Assembly (NCBI GenBank): GCA_030684405.1
Contig: JAUXYA010000031.1
Location: 69,483 to 133,482, forward strand
From: Burkholderiales bacterium
Lineage (GTDB): Bacteria; Pseudomonadota; Gammaproteobacteria; Burkholderiales; SG8-41
DNA: 64,000 nt
Direction of reading: 5' to 3'
The notes under the pieces were generated by a model. That model was not told where the DNA came from, searched no databases, and worked only from the letters and a program-made list of their open reading frames with translations. The translations under genes were made by a program, and so were the position numbers. Below, piece after piece: positions 16,425 to 24,580 of the stretch (the stretch's first letter is position 1; every line of letters begins with the position of its first letter).

Positions 16425-17582
16425 GTGACTTCAGCACAAGCGCATTCCGCACTGCCGCAGCCCGCCGCCGATGCGCTCGCCCTGAGCGCCCGCCTGGAGA
16501 CCCGGATCCGTGACGACATCATGACCGCCGGGGGCTGGATCAGCTTTGCGCGTTACATGGAACTCGCGCTGTATTCGCCGGGACTCGGTTATTACAGCGC
16601 CGGCAGCCGCAAGCTCGGCGCCGCGGGCGATTTCATCACTGCACCCGAACTGTCACCCCTGTTCGGCCGCGTGTTGGCGCGGCAGATCGCCCCGCTGATC
16701 AATGCGGGCATGGACGACATCATCGAACTCGGCGCCGGCAGCGGCACGCTCGCCGCAACCCTGCTCACCGAACTCGACGCACTTGATCGACTGCCGCAGC
16801 AGTATCGCATTCTCGAAGTCAGTGCCGACCTGCGCCAACGCCAGCAGGCGCGCATCGCAGAAGCAACATCACGGCTCGCCGCACGCGTGCAATGGCTGGA
16901 CAGCCTGCCCGAACGCATCGATGCAGTAATCATCGCCAACGAAGTTCTCGACGCACTGCCAGTGCACCGCATCCGCATTGTCGATGGATGCGCGCAGGAA
17001 CTTGGCGTGACCGTCGATGGCGACGGCCGCTTCGGCTGGGCCTGCCGCGAGGCCTTCCCGGCCCTCGCCGCCGCCGTGCCGGAACTGCCCGAGGCTTATG
17101 AAACGGAAATCGGGCTGGGCATGCAGGCACTCGTTGCCGACCTCGGCCAGCGCCTCCAGCGCGGGCTGCTGCTTTTTTTCGATTACGGCTTCCCGGCGCA
17201 TGAATTTTTCCACCCGCAGCGCGACCGCGGCACCCTCATGTGCCACTACCGCCACCATGCCCACGGCGATCCTTTCCTGTGGCCTGGACTGCAGGACATC
17301 ACGGCCCATGTCGACTTCAGCGCCATTGCGCGCAGCGCGCCGCAGCTCGACCTGCTCGGTTATGCCAGCCAGGCGCAGTTCCTGATCAACGGCGGCATCA
17401 CCGAACTTCTGGCCGAAGTGCCGGCCAGCGATGTCCTGCGTTACGCGCCGCTCGCCGCACAGGCGCAGAAACTGCTGTCGCCGGCGGAAATGGGCGAGCT
17501 GTTCAAGGTCATTGCACTCGGCAAAAACCTTCCCGTGCCGCTGCAGGGTTTCCGCCGCGGCGACCGCTCGCACACGCTGTAG
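16425..17582 (+). CDS. MidA/NDUFAF7-like SAM-dependent methyltransferase
   Basis: A 385-residue methyltransferase of the COG1565 family. The eukaryotic member NDUFAF7 methylates an arginine of complex I; bacterial substrates are not established. Visible are GGWISFARYMELALYSPGLGYY, the SAM loop IELGAGSGTLAATLL, NEVLDALPVHR and LLFFDYGFPAHEFFHPQR. The GTG start at 16425 gives the typical N-terminus. Divergent from the SDR gene, with a 64-base AT-rich spacer. Confidence 0.9.
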   Translation: MTSAQAHSALPQPAADALALSARLETRIRDDIMTAGGWISFARYMELALYSPGLGYYSAGSRKLGAAGDFITAPELSPLFGRVLARQIAPLINAGMDDIIELGAGSGTLAATLLTELDALDRLPQQYRILEVSADLRQRQQARIAEATSRLAARVQWLDSLPERIDAVIIANEVLDALPVHRIRIVDGCAQELGVTVDGDGRFGWACREAFPALAAAVPELPEAYETEIGLGMQALVADLGQRLQRGLLLFFDYGFPAHEFFHPQRDRGTLMCHYRHHAHGDPFLWPGLQDITAHVDFSAIARSAPQLDLLGYASQAQFLINGGITELLAEVPASDVLRYAPLAAQAQKLLSPAEMGELFKVIALGKNLPVPLQGFRRGDRSHTL

Positions 17583-17644
17583 CCGGAGCATCCATGGATT
17601 CCGGACTGGTTCTTTCCGATCCGCTGTGACTGGCTGCAGCCGGC

Positions 17645-18370
17645 GTGTTGTTTCTCGCCGGACTGACCCAGGGAGCGCTCGGTTTCGGCTTCCCGGCCAT
17701 TTCGACGCCGCTGCTGATGTTGATGTTCGACGTCAAGACTGCAATCGTGCTCAACCTGCTGCCGAACTTCACCGTGAACCTGATCAGCGTGGTACGTGGC
17801 GGCAACTGGGGCGCCAGCCTCGGCAAATACTGGCCGGTGGCGATCTGGGTGCTGATCGGCTCCTTCTTCGGCGCGCAGTTCCTGATCCTGGCACCGCAGG
17901 AACCGATACGCCTGCTGCTGGCGCTGATGATCATCGCCTATCTCTGCCAGCAGCAGATGGCGAAGCTCGACTGGAGCTGGCTCGGCCGACATCCGCGCTG
18001 GTCGGCCTTCGCCTTCGGCATGACCGGCGGGTTTTTCTCCGGCAGCGTCAACAATTCGCTGCCGCCACTGCTGATCTATTTCATGCTGCTCGGCGTCGAA
18101 GCCACGGTGATGACTCAGATTCTCAATCTGTGTTTTCTCGGCGGCAAGATGGTGCAGGCGGCAACGCTGGGCGTCGCCGGCGAAATCCTTGTCAGCGCGG
18201 CCTTGGCCAACATTCCGCTGACCCTGATCGCGCTCGTCGGCATGGCAGCGGGCATGAAACTGCAGGCACACATCAGCGCACAGACTTACAGCCGGCTGTT
18301 GCGCCGGGCGCTGTTTGCGATCGCGCTGCTGCTGATCTGGCAGGCCTTGCGCGGTTGGCTGCCGGTGTAA
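17645..18370 (+). CDS. TauE/SafE-family permease, N-terminus interrupted by in-frame TGA
   Basis: A membrane protein of the sulfite-exporter TauE/SafE family with about seven helices; LAGLTQGALGFGFPAISTPLL is the typical first half-repeat and GGFFSGSVNNSLPPLLIYFML the second. An ATG at 17594 starts the same frame (MDSGLVLSDPL), but a TGA at 17627-17629 interrupts it just before LAAAGVLFLAGL. As written, translation could restart only at GTG 17645, losing the first part of helix 1. The gene may be functional from the GTG, a recent pseudogene, or affected by a sequencing error. The transported anion is unknown. Confidence 0.75.
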   Translation: MLFLAGLTQGALGFGFPAISTPLLMLMFDVKTAIVLNLLPNFTVNLISVVRGGNWGASLGKYWPVAIWVLIGSFFGAQFLILAPQEPIRLLLALMIIAYLCQQQMAKLDWSWLGRHPRWSAFAFGMTGGFFSGSVNNSLPPLLIYFMLLGVEATVMTQILNLCFLGGKMVQAATLGVAGEILVSAALANIPLTLIALVGMAAGMKLQAHISAQTYSRLLRRALFAIALLLIWQALRGWLPV

Positions 18371-18411
18371 CATAAGCCGCGAATCCGGTTTCGCACTGGA
18401 GGTGGTCCGCG

Positions 18412-19074
18412 ATGCCGTTCCTGTTGTCCCGTGCCCTGACCTCGGTCGTCCTGTTCGGTTTCCTGTCCTGCGCAGCCGCGCAGGACAGCCCGGCCGAACG
18501 CGCGCAATACCTCTGGTCGCAAAGCCCCCACGGCCGCATGCTCGAGCGTCTGCTGCCGCCGTCGCTGGAGCCCGGCCAGCTGCCCGAACCGCAGTCGGCG
18601 GGTGCACGCCTGACCGCACGTTACTGCATCCAGTGTCATTACCTGCCCAACCCGCAGATGCATACTCCTGCGCGCTGGCAGCCGGTGGTCGAGCGCATGC
18701 TCTGGCGCATGCGCGGCGAAGGCAACATGGGCCCACTGATGAAGGACATGATGGCCGGCGTCACCGCGCCCGACAATGCTGAAGCCGCAACCCTGATTAC
18801 CTATCTGCGCAAACACGGCCAGCGTGAAATCGATCCGCAACATCCGGCACTGGGCACGCGCGCCGGACAGATCTACAGCATCGCCTGCTCGCAATGCCAT
18901 GCCCTGCCGGACCCGCAGCGCCACAGTGCGCGTGAATGGCCCTCGGTGGTGCGACGCATGCAGCAGCACATGGCCTGGGCCAATACCGTGGTCGGTATCC
19001 CCGCGCTGCGCACTCAGCCCGAGCTCGACACAAAGGAAATCGTCAACCTGCTGCAGCGCCACGCGCGGCGCTGA
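18412..19074 (+). CDS. Periplasmic diheme c-type cytochrome
   Basis: A 220-residue exported protein. A signal peptide (about residues 1-23, ending SCAAAQ) is followed by two tandem copies of one unusual heme segment: YCIQCHYLPNPQMHTPARWQ (about 70-90) and ACSQCHALPDPQRHSAREW (about 160-180). Each is CxxCH followed by LPxPxxH and W-x-x-VVxRM, so the protein is an internal duplication with two covalent hemes. Distal ligands may be the histidine or methionine after each motif. No obvious oxidoreductase partner is adjacent; the function could be electron transfer. Confidence 0.85.
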   Translation: MPFLLSRALTSVVLFGFLSCAAAQDSPAERAQYLWSQSPHGRMLERLLPPSLEPGQLPEPQSAGARLTARYCIQCHYLPNPQMHTPARWQPVVERMLWRMRGEGNMGPLMKDMMAGVTAPDNAEAATLITYLRKHGQREIDPQHPALGTRAGQIYSIACSQCHALPDPQRHSAREWPSVVRRMQQHMAWANTVVGIPALRTQPELDTKEIVNLLQRHARR

Positions 19075-19108
19075 GCCGGCAACGATCACGCCCAACCCGG
19101 ACAAAACT

Positions 19109-19555
19109 TCAGGCCGCTGCCTTGGGCACCCAGCCGCGCGCTGTATCCACAAAAATCATCTTGTCCGTTTCGTGGCTTATGCGATCAAGGTCGTTTTCGC
19201 GATCGATCAACTCCCGGATCTTCACGTTGCCTTCCGCGTCTTCGCGATAAATCAGCCGCAGCATCCTGTCTGCCAGCTTGGGCACCCTTTGCCTGTTCTT
19301 CTCCCACAGCGCAATCGTCTGCGCTTCGAAACCGAACATGCGCCCCAGCGCCGCCTGCGAAAGATCAAGTTCCTTCCGGATGAAACGAAACTCCGCACCC
19401 GTCATCTTCGGTTTGCGCGTAATGGCCTTCGCCAGGGCGCGATGCAAGCCCTCCGCGTTCTGAATCGCCACCGCATCGCCGTATGGCGTCTTTTTCTTCG
19501 CGTAACCGTTCTGCAGCCAGACGTTCCGCAATCCGCACCCCGTGTACTTCAACAT
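19109..19555 (-). CDS. HTH (MqsA/XRE-type) antitoxin-like regulator
   Basis: A 148-residue protein with a short N-terminal segment (MLKYTGCGLRNVWLQNGY). An XRE-type helix-turn-helix is in MTGAEFRFIRKELDLSQAALGRMFGFEAQTIALWEKNR (about 51-88, quoted here only for its SQAALGRMFG turn). The acidic C-terminus VKIRELIDRENDLDRI is typical of this family. Downstream by 9 bases of a DUF4258 gene in the same operon, the usual toxin-then-antitoxin order of such pairs. It probably represses its own promoter through the palindrome at 19890-19908. Confidence 0.85.
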   Translation of the reverse strand: MLKYTGCGLRNVWLQNGYAKKKTPYGDAVAIQNAEGLHRALAKAITRKPKMTGAEFRFIRKELDLSQAALGRMFGFEAQTIALWEKNRQRVPKLADRMLRLIYREDAEGNVKIRELIDRENDLDRISHETDKMIFVDTARGWVPKAAA

Positions 19556-19564
19556 AGCAAGACC

Positions 19565-19891
19565 CTAATCGGTTATGTGATACACCGTAATGACAGTAAC
19601 CCCTGTCGACTGAATCGACTCAATAGCCACTGCCACACCGACTGAATCCCCCGCCGTGTGATGTTCCACCGTGCATTTCCATCCTCCTTTGGTCATTTCC
19701 CGTACCGGCCCTTCGCTGATCCGGCCCGAGCGCAACACGCGCAAAAGCTGAACCAGCGTGATTTTTCTTGTGCTCATGCGTTGCTGCGCATGAGTGGTTA
19801 GATAAACCCGTGACGAATCCTTCGCTGCCTCGCGGATGATCTGCAAGGCGCGAGTCCCCGTCAGTTCCAGCAATCGTATCTTTGGGCTCAC
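19565..19891 (-). CDS. DUF4258 protein, probable toxin partner
   Basis: A 108-residue protein. The DUF4258 core is visible from YLTTHAQQRMSTRKI through LLRVLRSGRISEGPV to the beta-rich end SVGVAVAIESIQSTGVTVIT. DUF4258 proteins share the RelE/MqsR-like fold and often pair with HTH antitoxins, as here. The GTG at 19891 is the first codon of the frame and lies only 8 bases after a perfect TATAAT, so the message may be leaderless. RNase activity is inferred from the family, not visible. Confidence 0.8.
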   Translation of the reverse strand: MSPKIRLLELTGTRALQIIREAAKDSSRVYLTTHAQQRMSTRKITLVQLLRVLRSGRISEGPVREMTKGGWKCTVEHHTAGDSVGVAVAIESIQSTGVTVITVYHITD

Positions 19892-19929
19892 CTATAAAAA
19901 TTATAGGTCTTAGGTAGACTAGCAAGCAA
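19890..19929 (-). promoter_or_regulatory. Promoter and operator palindrome of the DUF4258/HTH pair
   Basis: ACCTATAA-AAA-TTATAGGT (19890-19908) is a perfect 8-3-8 inverted repeat. Read on the minus strand it contains TATAAT (19905-19900), with TTGCTT 18 bases upstream (19929-19924). The operator thus covers the -10 box and touches the GTG start, a layout suited to autorepression by the HTH protein. Confidence 0.7.
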
Positions 19930-20201
19930 GGCAAATGTTCCCCGCGAGCAAGCCATACGGGTCGATTCACAACTGGAATATTGCCTGAAATCTATGTAAC
20001 TTATTGATTTTAAAAGTTTTTTATATAGGGGGCTGGCCATCTTAAGATCACAAATTGTGATCTTAAAATTGCGCGCTCATCCGCGGCGGATGCGGGCCGG
20101 GACACGCAGCTTTGTTGGCGCAGTGATGATGCGATACCCACCTTCAGGCAAAGATTGGCGGCTTTCATAATATACAATAAAATCAATGGCTTGCATTTAT
20201 T
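19909..20201. other. AT-rich intergenic region with a perfect 25-base palindrome
   Basis: No gene is supported between the DUF4258 promoter and the end of the PcfJ gene. The region is markedly AT-rich for this genome. At 20042-20066 it carries a perfect palindrome with arms TTAAGATCACAA and TTGTGATCTTAA around one central base, flanked by AT-rich DNA and with no T-run of terminator type. The rest shows no recognisable signal. Confidence 0.7.
20042..20066. promoter_or_regulatory. Perfect 12-1-12 palindrome, candidate operator
   Basis: Arms TTAAGATCACAA (20042-20053) and TTGTGATCTTAA (20055-20066) flank one central A. It lies 151 bases upstream of the DUF4258 start codon and beyond the end of the PcfJ gene. 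No T-run follows in either direction, so it is unlikely to be an intrinsic terminator. The bound protein, if any, is unknown. Confidence 0.5.
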
Positions 20202-21962
20202 TTATCTGCGCTTATCGTCAGGCGCATTGCGGCCCACACTGCAGCGCGCATTGCATCTTTGTACCACTTCCACCGCCAACCGCTGCAGTTCAACTGTCGG
20301 CGGCCGATTGGCACAACGCCGGATATCGAGCACATGCCAGCCGCCCTCCACCCAATCAGCACCCAGCCCGAGTGTGGCGATGCGCCGGCCGGTTTCTGCA
20401 CAACGCACCGAGAACAGGCGCACGTCGCCGGACTCGCAACGCGACGCATAGAGATCGAGGCAGTTACGCATGACATAAGCTTCTTCGATCAGTGCGGCAC
20501 CGTTGGTCAAGGGCAGGACCTCAAAACGACCGATTACGGTTTGCGGTAATGGGAAGCCCCAACCCTGATAACGCATGCCCTCGATCCGCTGCGTCGCCAG
20601 ATACCAGCCCTGCCAGTTGCGGCGCAGCCAGCGCCATCCGGCGCGGGCCTGGGATTTGGTCAGCACGTGTCCGGTGGCCATGGCCCAATGCAGGACGCCG
20701 GTCGCTTCGCTGACAAAAGCGGAAAACTCGGGGAATCGGCGCCGCGCATCCGCCGTCAGCAGCAGCACACGGATCACCGTCGGATGCACGGCACACCAGC
20801 GTGTGAAAAACAGCAGGCGGTCCCTGCCGCCGGGGATGTAACAGCGAAACCACGCCCGCGCCAGCGTGGGTGGCGGCGGGGGCGGCAATCCGGCGGCATC
20901 CAAGGTGCGCAGGTAGGACAGGCACACATGCAGCAAACCATTATTGGTGGCCATACTGCAGGCCACGCTGAACAGCCGGTCGCCGTGGCGGTGAACATAT
21001 CGCCACGCCGCCTCCGAGCAACCTTTGGCCCGGAAGTAATCACGCATTTCCGCCACCGGGTCCGCCTTGAGCGGGAGCCGCCCTTCACGCAAAAACAGTT
21101 CAAGCATTTTGAGCAGTTGCGGGTTTTCCCGTGCGACCTGGCGGAACAGCTGCTCGTGGCGCCAGACCAGGTTGTAGGTGCTGCGCGGCATTTTCCCGGC
21201 GCCACGCGCCTGACGGGCATGAACCGCGAACGCCGACAAGGTACGATCCAGCCCCAGCGCGTGGGGCAGTCCTTCCCGCCGCAGCCAGACAAACCGCGGA
21301 TCGCCGCGCAGCAAGCGGTAAGCAGTTTCCATCAGCCAGTTGTCGTGGGCCGCAGCCTGCCGTTCCGTCACGAATAATGGTCGTTGTCCGGTAACAACGC
21401 CCAGTCGCAGTTCCTCGATGATCCAGCGCAGCCAGTAAGACGTGCAAAGCGGCACGCCCAACTCAACCTCCAGATCCAGTGTCTGCGCATTGCCCCGCGC
21501 ATCGATGCGAGCAACCGATACACGCCGCGAGACGTAATCCACCTGAAACCCTACATGACGGAATACCGTGATCAGTCGGCAGGGCCCTTGCTGCGTCACG
21601 CGCGGCGCGTATTCAAGCTGTGCATCGAGCCGGCCACAAAGGTCGGCCAGACGGCGGCGCAGCAACGCACGTCCTGCATCCATGGATGCGTCACAGCCAA
21701 AAGCACGGGCCAGTGTGTCGGGCACGGCGACGGGCAACCAGCGATCGGCAAGCTGTTGCGGGCGGCCGAGATGGTGCGCGAGTTTTTCCGGGAACACGAC
21801 CGGTGTCGCCGCATCACGCAGGGATTGTGCCCGTGGATGTGGATTGTTCAGACGCTCGAATCCGAACAAGCCCGGCGCGTGCTGCGCGCGCAGTTGCAGC
21901 AGCGGCAGCAAAGCCTGTTGGCTTTGAGATTTCGCTTCTCGGGATGTTGCAGTAGCGGGCAT
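20202..21962 (-). CDS. PcfJ-domain-containing protein
   Basis: A 586-residue protein recognised by its C-terminal PcfJ-like domain (about residues 480-565): a Cys after an acidic/hydrophobic stretch (ALIEEAYVMRNCLDLYASRC), then LFSVRCAETGRRIATLGL and DIRRCANRPP. The central part is rich in Trp, Arg and helix-forming residues and unrecognised. PcfJ proteins were named from a conjugative plasmid, but chromosomal copies are widespread and their function is unknown. The frame is open to 22109, but that extension is encoded by intergenic hairpins, so ATG 21962 is preferred. The downstream duplicated RHH gene may be a partner. Confidence 0.7.
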   Translation of the reverse strand: MPATATSREAKSQSQQALLPLLQLRAQHAPGLFGFERLNNPHPRAQSLRDAATPVVFPEKLAHHLGRPQQLADRWLPVAVPDTLARAFGCDASMDAGRALLRRRLADLCGRLDAQLEYAPRVTQQGPCRLITVFRHVGFQVDYVSRRVSVARIDARGNAQTLDLEVELGVPLCTSYWLRWIIEELRLGVVTGQRPLFVTERQAAAHDNWLMETAYRLLRGDPRFVWLRREGLPHALGLDRTLSAFAVHARQARGAGKMPRSTYNLVWRHEQLFRQVARENPQLLKMLELFLREGRLPLKADPVAEMRDYFRAKGCSEAAWRYVHRHGDRLFSVACSMATNNGLLHVCLSYLRTLDAAGLPPPPPPTLARAWFRCYIPGGRDRLLFFTRWCAVHPTVIRVLLLTADARRRFPEFSAFVSEATGVLHWAMATGHVLTKSQARAGWRWLRRNWQGWYLATQRIEGMRYQGWGFPLPQTVIGRFEVLPLTNGAALIEEAYVMRNCLDLYASRCESGDVRLFSVRCAETGRRIATLGLGADWVEGGWHVLDIRRCANRPPTVELQRLAVEVVQRCNARCSVGRNAPDDKRR

Positions 21963-22108
21963 GTTGCACCGGGCTTGAAGACGATGTGCCAATTTAACCA
22001 GCCCGGGCCCGACCTGCGGCAAAGTTCCCCTATTATTTCCGGTAGGGTCGCTACCGGGATACCCACTGGGGCCGGTTATGAATTTACAAAGCTTTTCCCT
22101 CATCCCCA

Positions 22109-22131
22109 CCCTTCTCCCGAAGGGAGAAGGG
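22109..22131. repeat. Hairpin of the CCCTTCTCCC-type dispersed repeat
   Basis: CCCTTCTCCC and GGGAGAAGGG flank GAA between the PcfJ gene and the duplicated RHH gene. It is preceded by CCCTCATCCCCA, a wording common in intergenic repeats of proteobacteria. A weaker hairpin (CCGGTAG/CTACCGG, about 22041-22059) lies nearby. Confidence 0.5.
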
Positions 22132-22141
22132 CTTCACATGC

Positions 22142-22801
22142 CTATCCGCCGTCCGTTTCCGGCAGGCCGCGTAACATTTCATCGCGCTCCGGCAGGCGCA
22201 AATGGCCCATATAGGTGGAGATCAGCACTTCGCGGATGAAATGCGACAGCTTGATCCCGGCGTGATCGGCGAGGCGGGCAGCATCGTCGCGCAGGAGCGT
22301 CGGCATCCACACCTTGTAATTGAGGAAATTTTTGCCGAGAGACTGCTGGGTTACGGGTTCGTCGCCGTCCCAGTCGTTTGCTTCAACCTTCTCTTCGACC
22401 TGCCTCTTCAACTCTTCCTGCTCTTTATTCGAGAGTTTTCGCAAGGGATTTTTGGTGCGGTCACCGGAGCGGGAAAACATAGCCCCGGAACGGGACAACA
22501 TCGTTTGCGGCCGGAAGAATCCCTCCTTTTGCAAACGCATCTGCTCAAAGCGATAACGGCCGTAAACATAAATAAACAGCGTCTGCTTGATCAGTTCGGT
22601 GCGGCTGAGGGCAAAATACTCCGCGAGTTCGCGCAAAATCTGGTCGATGGGTTCCGGCAACCAGACCTTGACGGCGACTTTGGCCGACTCGAATACGGCA
22701 AAGTCGCCGTCATACCGGGTCACTGGAATCTGTCTGGGAAATACCGTGCCGATGGACCCGGAAATCTTCTTCGGCACGGATTTCTTTTTCCCGAAGATCA
22801 T
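22142..22801 (-). CDS. Protein with two ribbon-helix-helix-like repeats, function unknown
   Basis: A 219-residue protein I cannot name. Residues 45-85 (KVWLPEPIDQILRELAEYF, then LSRTELIKQTLFIYVYGRYRF) and 163-202 (KVWMPTLLRDDAARLADHAG, then LSHFIREVLISTYMGHLRL) align with each other. Each looks like a ribbon-helix-helix unit: a short KVW-P strand followed by two helices. Between them lies a charged linker (about 88-155). RHH proteins usually bind DNA as dimers, so one chain here could form a complete unit. It is encoded upstream of and in the same direction as the PcfJ gene, with a 180-base gap. Confidence 0.65.
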   Translation of the reverse strand: MIFGKKKSVPKKISGSIGTVFPRQIPVTRYDGDFAVFESAKVAVKVWLPEPIDQILRELAEYFALSRTELIKQTLFIYVYGRYRFEQMRLQKEGFFRPQTMLSRSGAMFSRSGDRTKNPLRKLSNKEQEELKRQVEEKVEANDWDGDEPVTQQSLGKNFLNYKVWMPTLLRDDAARLADHAGIKLSHFIREVLISTYMGHLRLPERDEMLRGLPETDGG

Positions 22802-22815
22802 GGTCAGAGCAGTCG

Positions 22816-23439
22816 TTAGATTTTCGGCACCGCCATCCCGCGCTGCACCGCCGGCCGCGCCGAGATCGCGTCGAACCAGCGCTTCACATTCGGAAAGTCA
22901 TTGAGATCGGTCTTGTGCCATTCATGGCGCGCGACCCAGGGGTAGGTCGCCATGTCGGCAATGGTGTATTCGCCGCCGGCCAGCCATTCGTTGCCGGCGA
23001 GCTGCTTGTCGAGCACGCCGTAGAGCCGCCGCGTTTCGGTGACATACCGTTCGATCGCATACGGCACCGGTTCCTTCGCCGCGCGCAGGAAATGGTGCAC
23101 CTGACCAAACATCGGGCCAACGCCGCCCATCTGGAACATCAGCCACTGCAGCGCGTCGTAACGTCCGCGCACCGCCTGCGGCAGGAACTTCCCGGTCTTG
23201 CCGGCGAGGTAAATCAGGATCGCCCCCGATTCCATCAGCGCGATCGGCTGGCCGTCGGGTCCTTCGGGGTCGACTATCGCCGGGATTTTGCTGTTCGGAT
23301 TGATGGCGAGGAACCCGGGCTTGAACTGCTCGCCCTGGCCGATGTTGATGGCATGCGTCCGGTACGGCAGGCCGCATTCCTCGAGCATGATGGATACCTT
23401 GCGGCCGTTGGGAGTGCTCCAGGTATAGAAGTCGATCAT
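22816..23439 (-). CDS. Glutathione S-transferase family protein
   Basis: A 207-residue GST of the YfcG/Ure2-like type. The N-terminal thioredoxin-fold domain starts MIDFYTWSTPNGRKVSIMLEE, where Thr/Asn near residue 9-11 replaces the classic Tyr or Ser. NPNSKIPAIVD carries the cis-proline, and LMESGAILIYLA binds the glutathione gamma-glutamyl group. The helical C-terminal domain ends WFDAISARPAVQRGM. YfcG-type enzymes act as disulfide-bond reductases with glutathione; the substrate is not predictable. Located 14 bases downstream of cca on the same strand. Confidence 0.92.
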   Translation of the reverse strand: MIDFYTWSTPNGRKVSIMLEECGLPYRTHAINIGQGEQFKPGFLAINPNSKIPAIVDPEGPDGQPIALMESGAILIYLAGKTGKFLPQAVRGRYDALQWLMFQMGGVGPMFGQVHHFLRAAKEPVPYAIERYVTETRRLYGVLDKQLAGNEWLAGGEYTIADMATYPWVARHEWHKTDLNDFPNVKRWFDAISARPAVQRGMAVPKI

Positions 23440-23453
23440 GCTGTTCTCCGTAA

Positions 23454-24578
23454 CTATTTGTTTGTGTTGGCTTGTTTTACTGCGTCTGCGACGGCCTGAC
23501 GACGCACCTGAGCCACTGCGGCCTTGATCGCCGCGGCGCCGGACTGCCGGCGTGCCACCGCGCCGGTATCCACTGCCAGCACTGCCTCGTGCGTGCGCAG
23601 CAACCGCGGGCGTGCAATCCGCGCTTCGTGCTCGCCGGCGAGTGCCGCCTCGATCAGATCGCGAAAACGCTCCGGGCGGCGCCAGGCATCGGCCGCATCC
23701 ATCACGTCGTACAATTCGCCGGCGTCCAGCGCAGCAGCGTCAGCCAGCGCATTGCCGTGACGCGATGCCAGCAGGGCGAGGTCGCGGCAGCCCGCGGGTA
23801 CGCGCAGTTTCGTGCAAAGGGCATCGATTGCCTCGGGTTCAAGCCCGCGCGCGAGCGCGGCAAAGCGCACTTCAAGCGGCGCGTTTGACGCAGCCGCAGC
23901 GTCGAGCGCCGCAAGCACTTCGTCGATCGCGCCGTCGTCATACAAGGCATCAACCTGCGGCAGCACCCGTGCCAGCGCGCCGCATTCGCGCAGCACCGTG
24001 AACATCACCGATGGTGTTTTTTCCATCAGCCCCTTGGCCAACTCCTGCCACACCCGTTCAGCAACCAGCGCGTCAGCTTCACCGGCCTCGACCATCTGTA
24101 GCATGAGTGCCTGCGTTTCAGGCGCGACCGCGAAGCCGAAGCGCGCAGCAAAGCGCGCGACGCGCAGGATGCGCACCGGGTCTTCGGCAAAAGCCGGACT
24201 GACATGGCGCAGGATGCCCTCTCCGAGATCCTCGGCGCCGCGGCAGGGGTCGATCAGGCGGCCGTCTGCGTCGCGCGCCATCGCGTTGATGGTCAGATCG
24301 CGGCGCTGCAGGTCCTGCTCCAGCGTGACGTCCGGCGCGGCGTGGAAAGCAAACCCGTGGTAGCCGGGAGCGGTCTTGCGCTCGGTGCGCGCCAGCGCGT
24401 ATTCCTCGTGGGTCTCGGGATGCAGAAACACCGGGAAATCCCGACCGACCGGGCGATACCCGAGCTTCAGCATGTCCTCCGGTGTGGCGCCAACAACAAC
24501 GTGGTCGCGGTCCTGCACCGGCAGGCCGAGCATTTCGTCGCGCACCGCGCCGCCGACGATATAGGTCCTGATCGCCAT
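23454..24578 (-). CDS. cca: CCA tRNA nucleotidyltransferase, HD residues lost
   Basis: Adds or repairs the 3' CCA of tRNAs. The class II nucleotidyltransferase head is clear: [30 protein letters not shown], and [17 protein letters not shown]. The ATG at 24578 ([10 protein letters not shown]) gives 374 residues. Enterobacterial Cca has a C-terminal HD phosphohydrolase domain with HDLGK. Here the corresponding stretch reads [13 protein letters not shown] and lacks the His-Asp pair, so only CCA addition is expected. The stop of the permease gene upstream lies 3 bases away, suggesting one operon. Confidence 0.93.
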   Translation of the reverse strand: MAIRTYIVGGAVRDEMLGLPVQDRDHVVVGATPEDMLKLGYRPVGRDFPVFLHPETHEEYALARTERKTAPGYHGFAFHAAPDVTLEQDLQRRDLTINAMARDADGRLIDPCRGAEDLGEGILRHVSPAFAEDPVRILRVARFAARFGFAVAPETQALMLQMVEAGEADALVAERVWQELAKGLMEKTPSVMFTVLRECGALARVLPQVDALYDDGAIDEVLAALDAAAASNAPLEVRFAALARGLEPEAIDALCTKLRVPAGCRDLALLASRHGNALADAAALDAGELYDVMDAADAWRRPERFRDLIEAALAGEHEARIARPRLLRTHEAVLAVDTGAVARRQSGAAAIKAAVAQVRRQAVADAVKQANTNK

Positions 24579-24580
24579 GC

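Noticed and set aside
17627-17629. TGA in the TauE/SafE gene as a selenocysteine codon
   Set aside because: No SECIS-like hairpin was recognised just downstream, the family has no selenocysteine, and the position is in a membrane helix.
20042-20066. The 25-base palindrome as an intrinsic terminator of the PcfJ gene
   Set aside because: It lies more than 130 bases beyond the PcfJ stop and has no T-run on either side.
21963-22109. N-terminal extension of the PcfJ protein to the GTG at 22109
   Set aside because: The extra 49 codons are encoded by intergenic hairpins and have no family-like composition; ATG 21962 is preferred.
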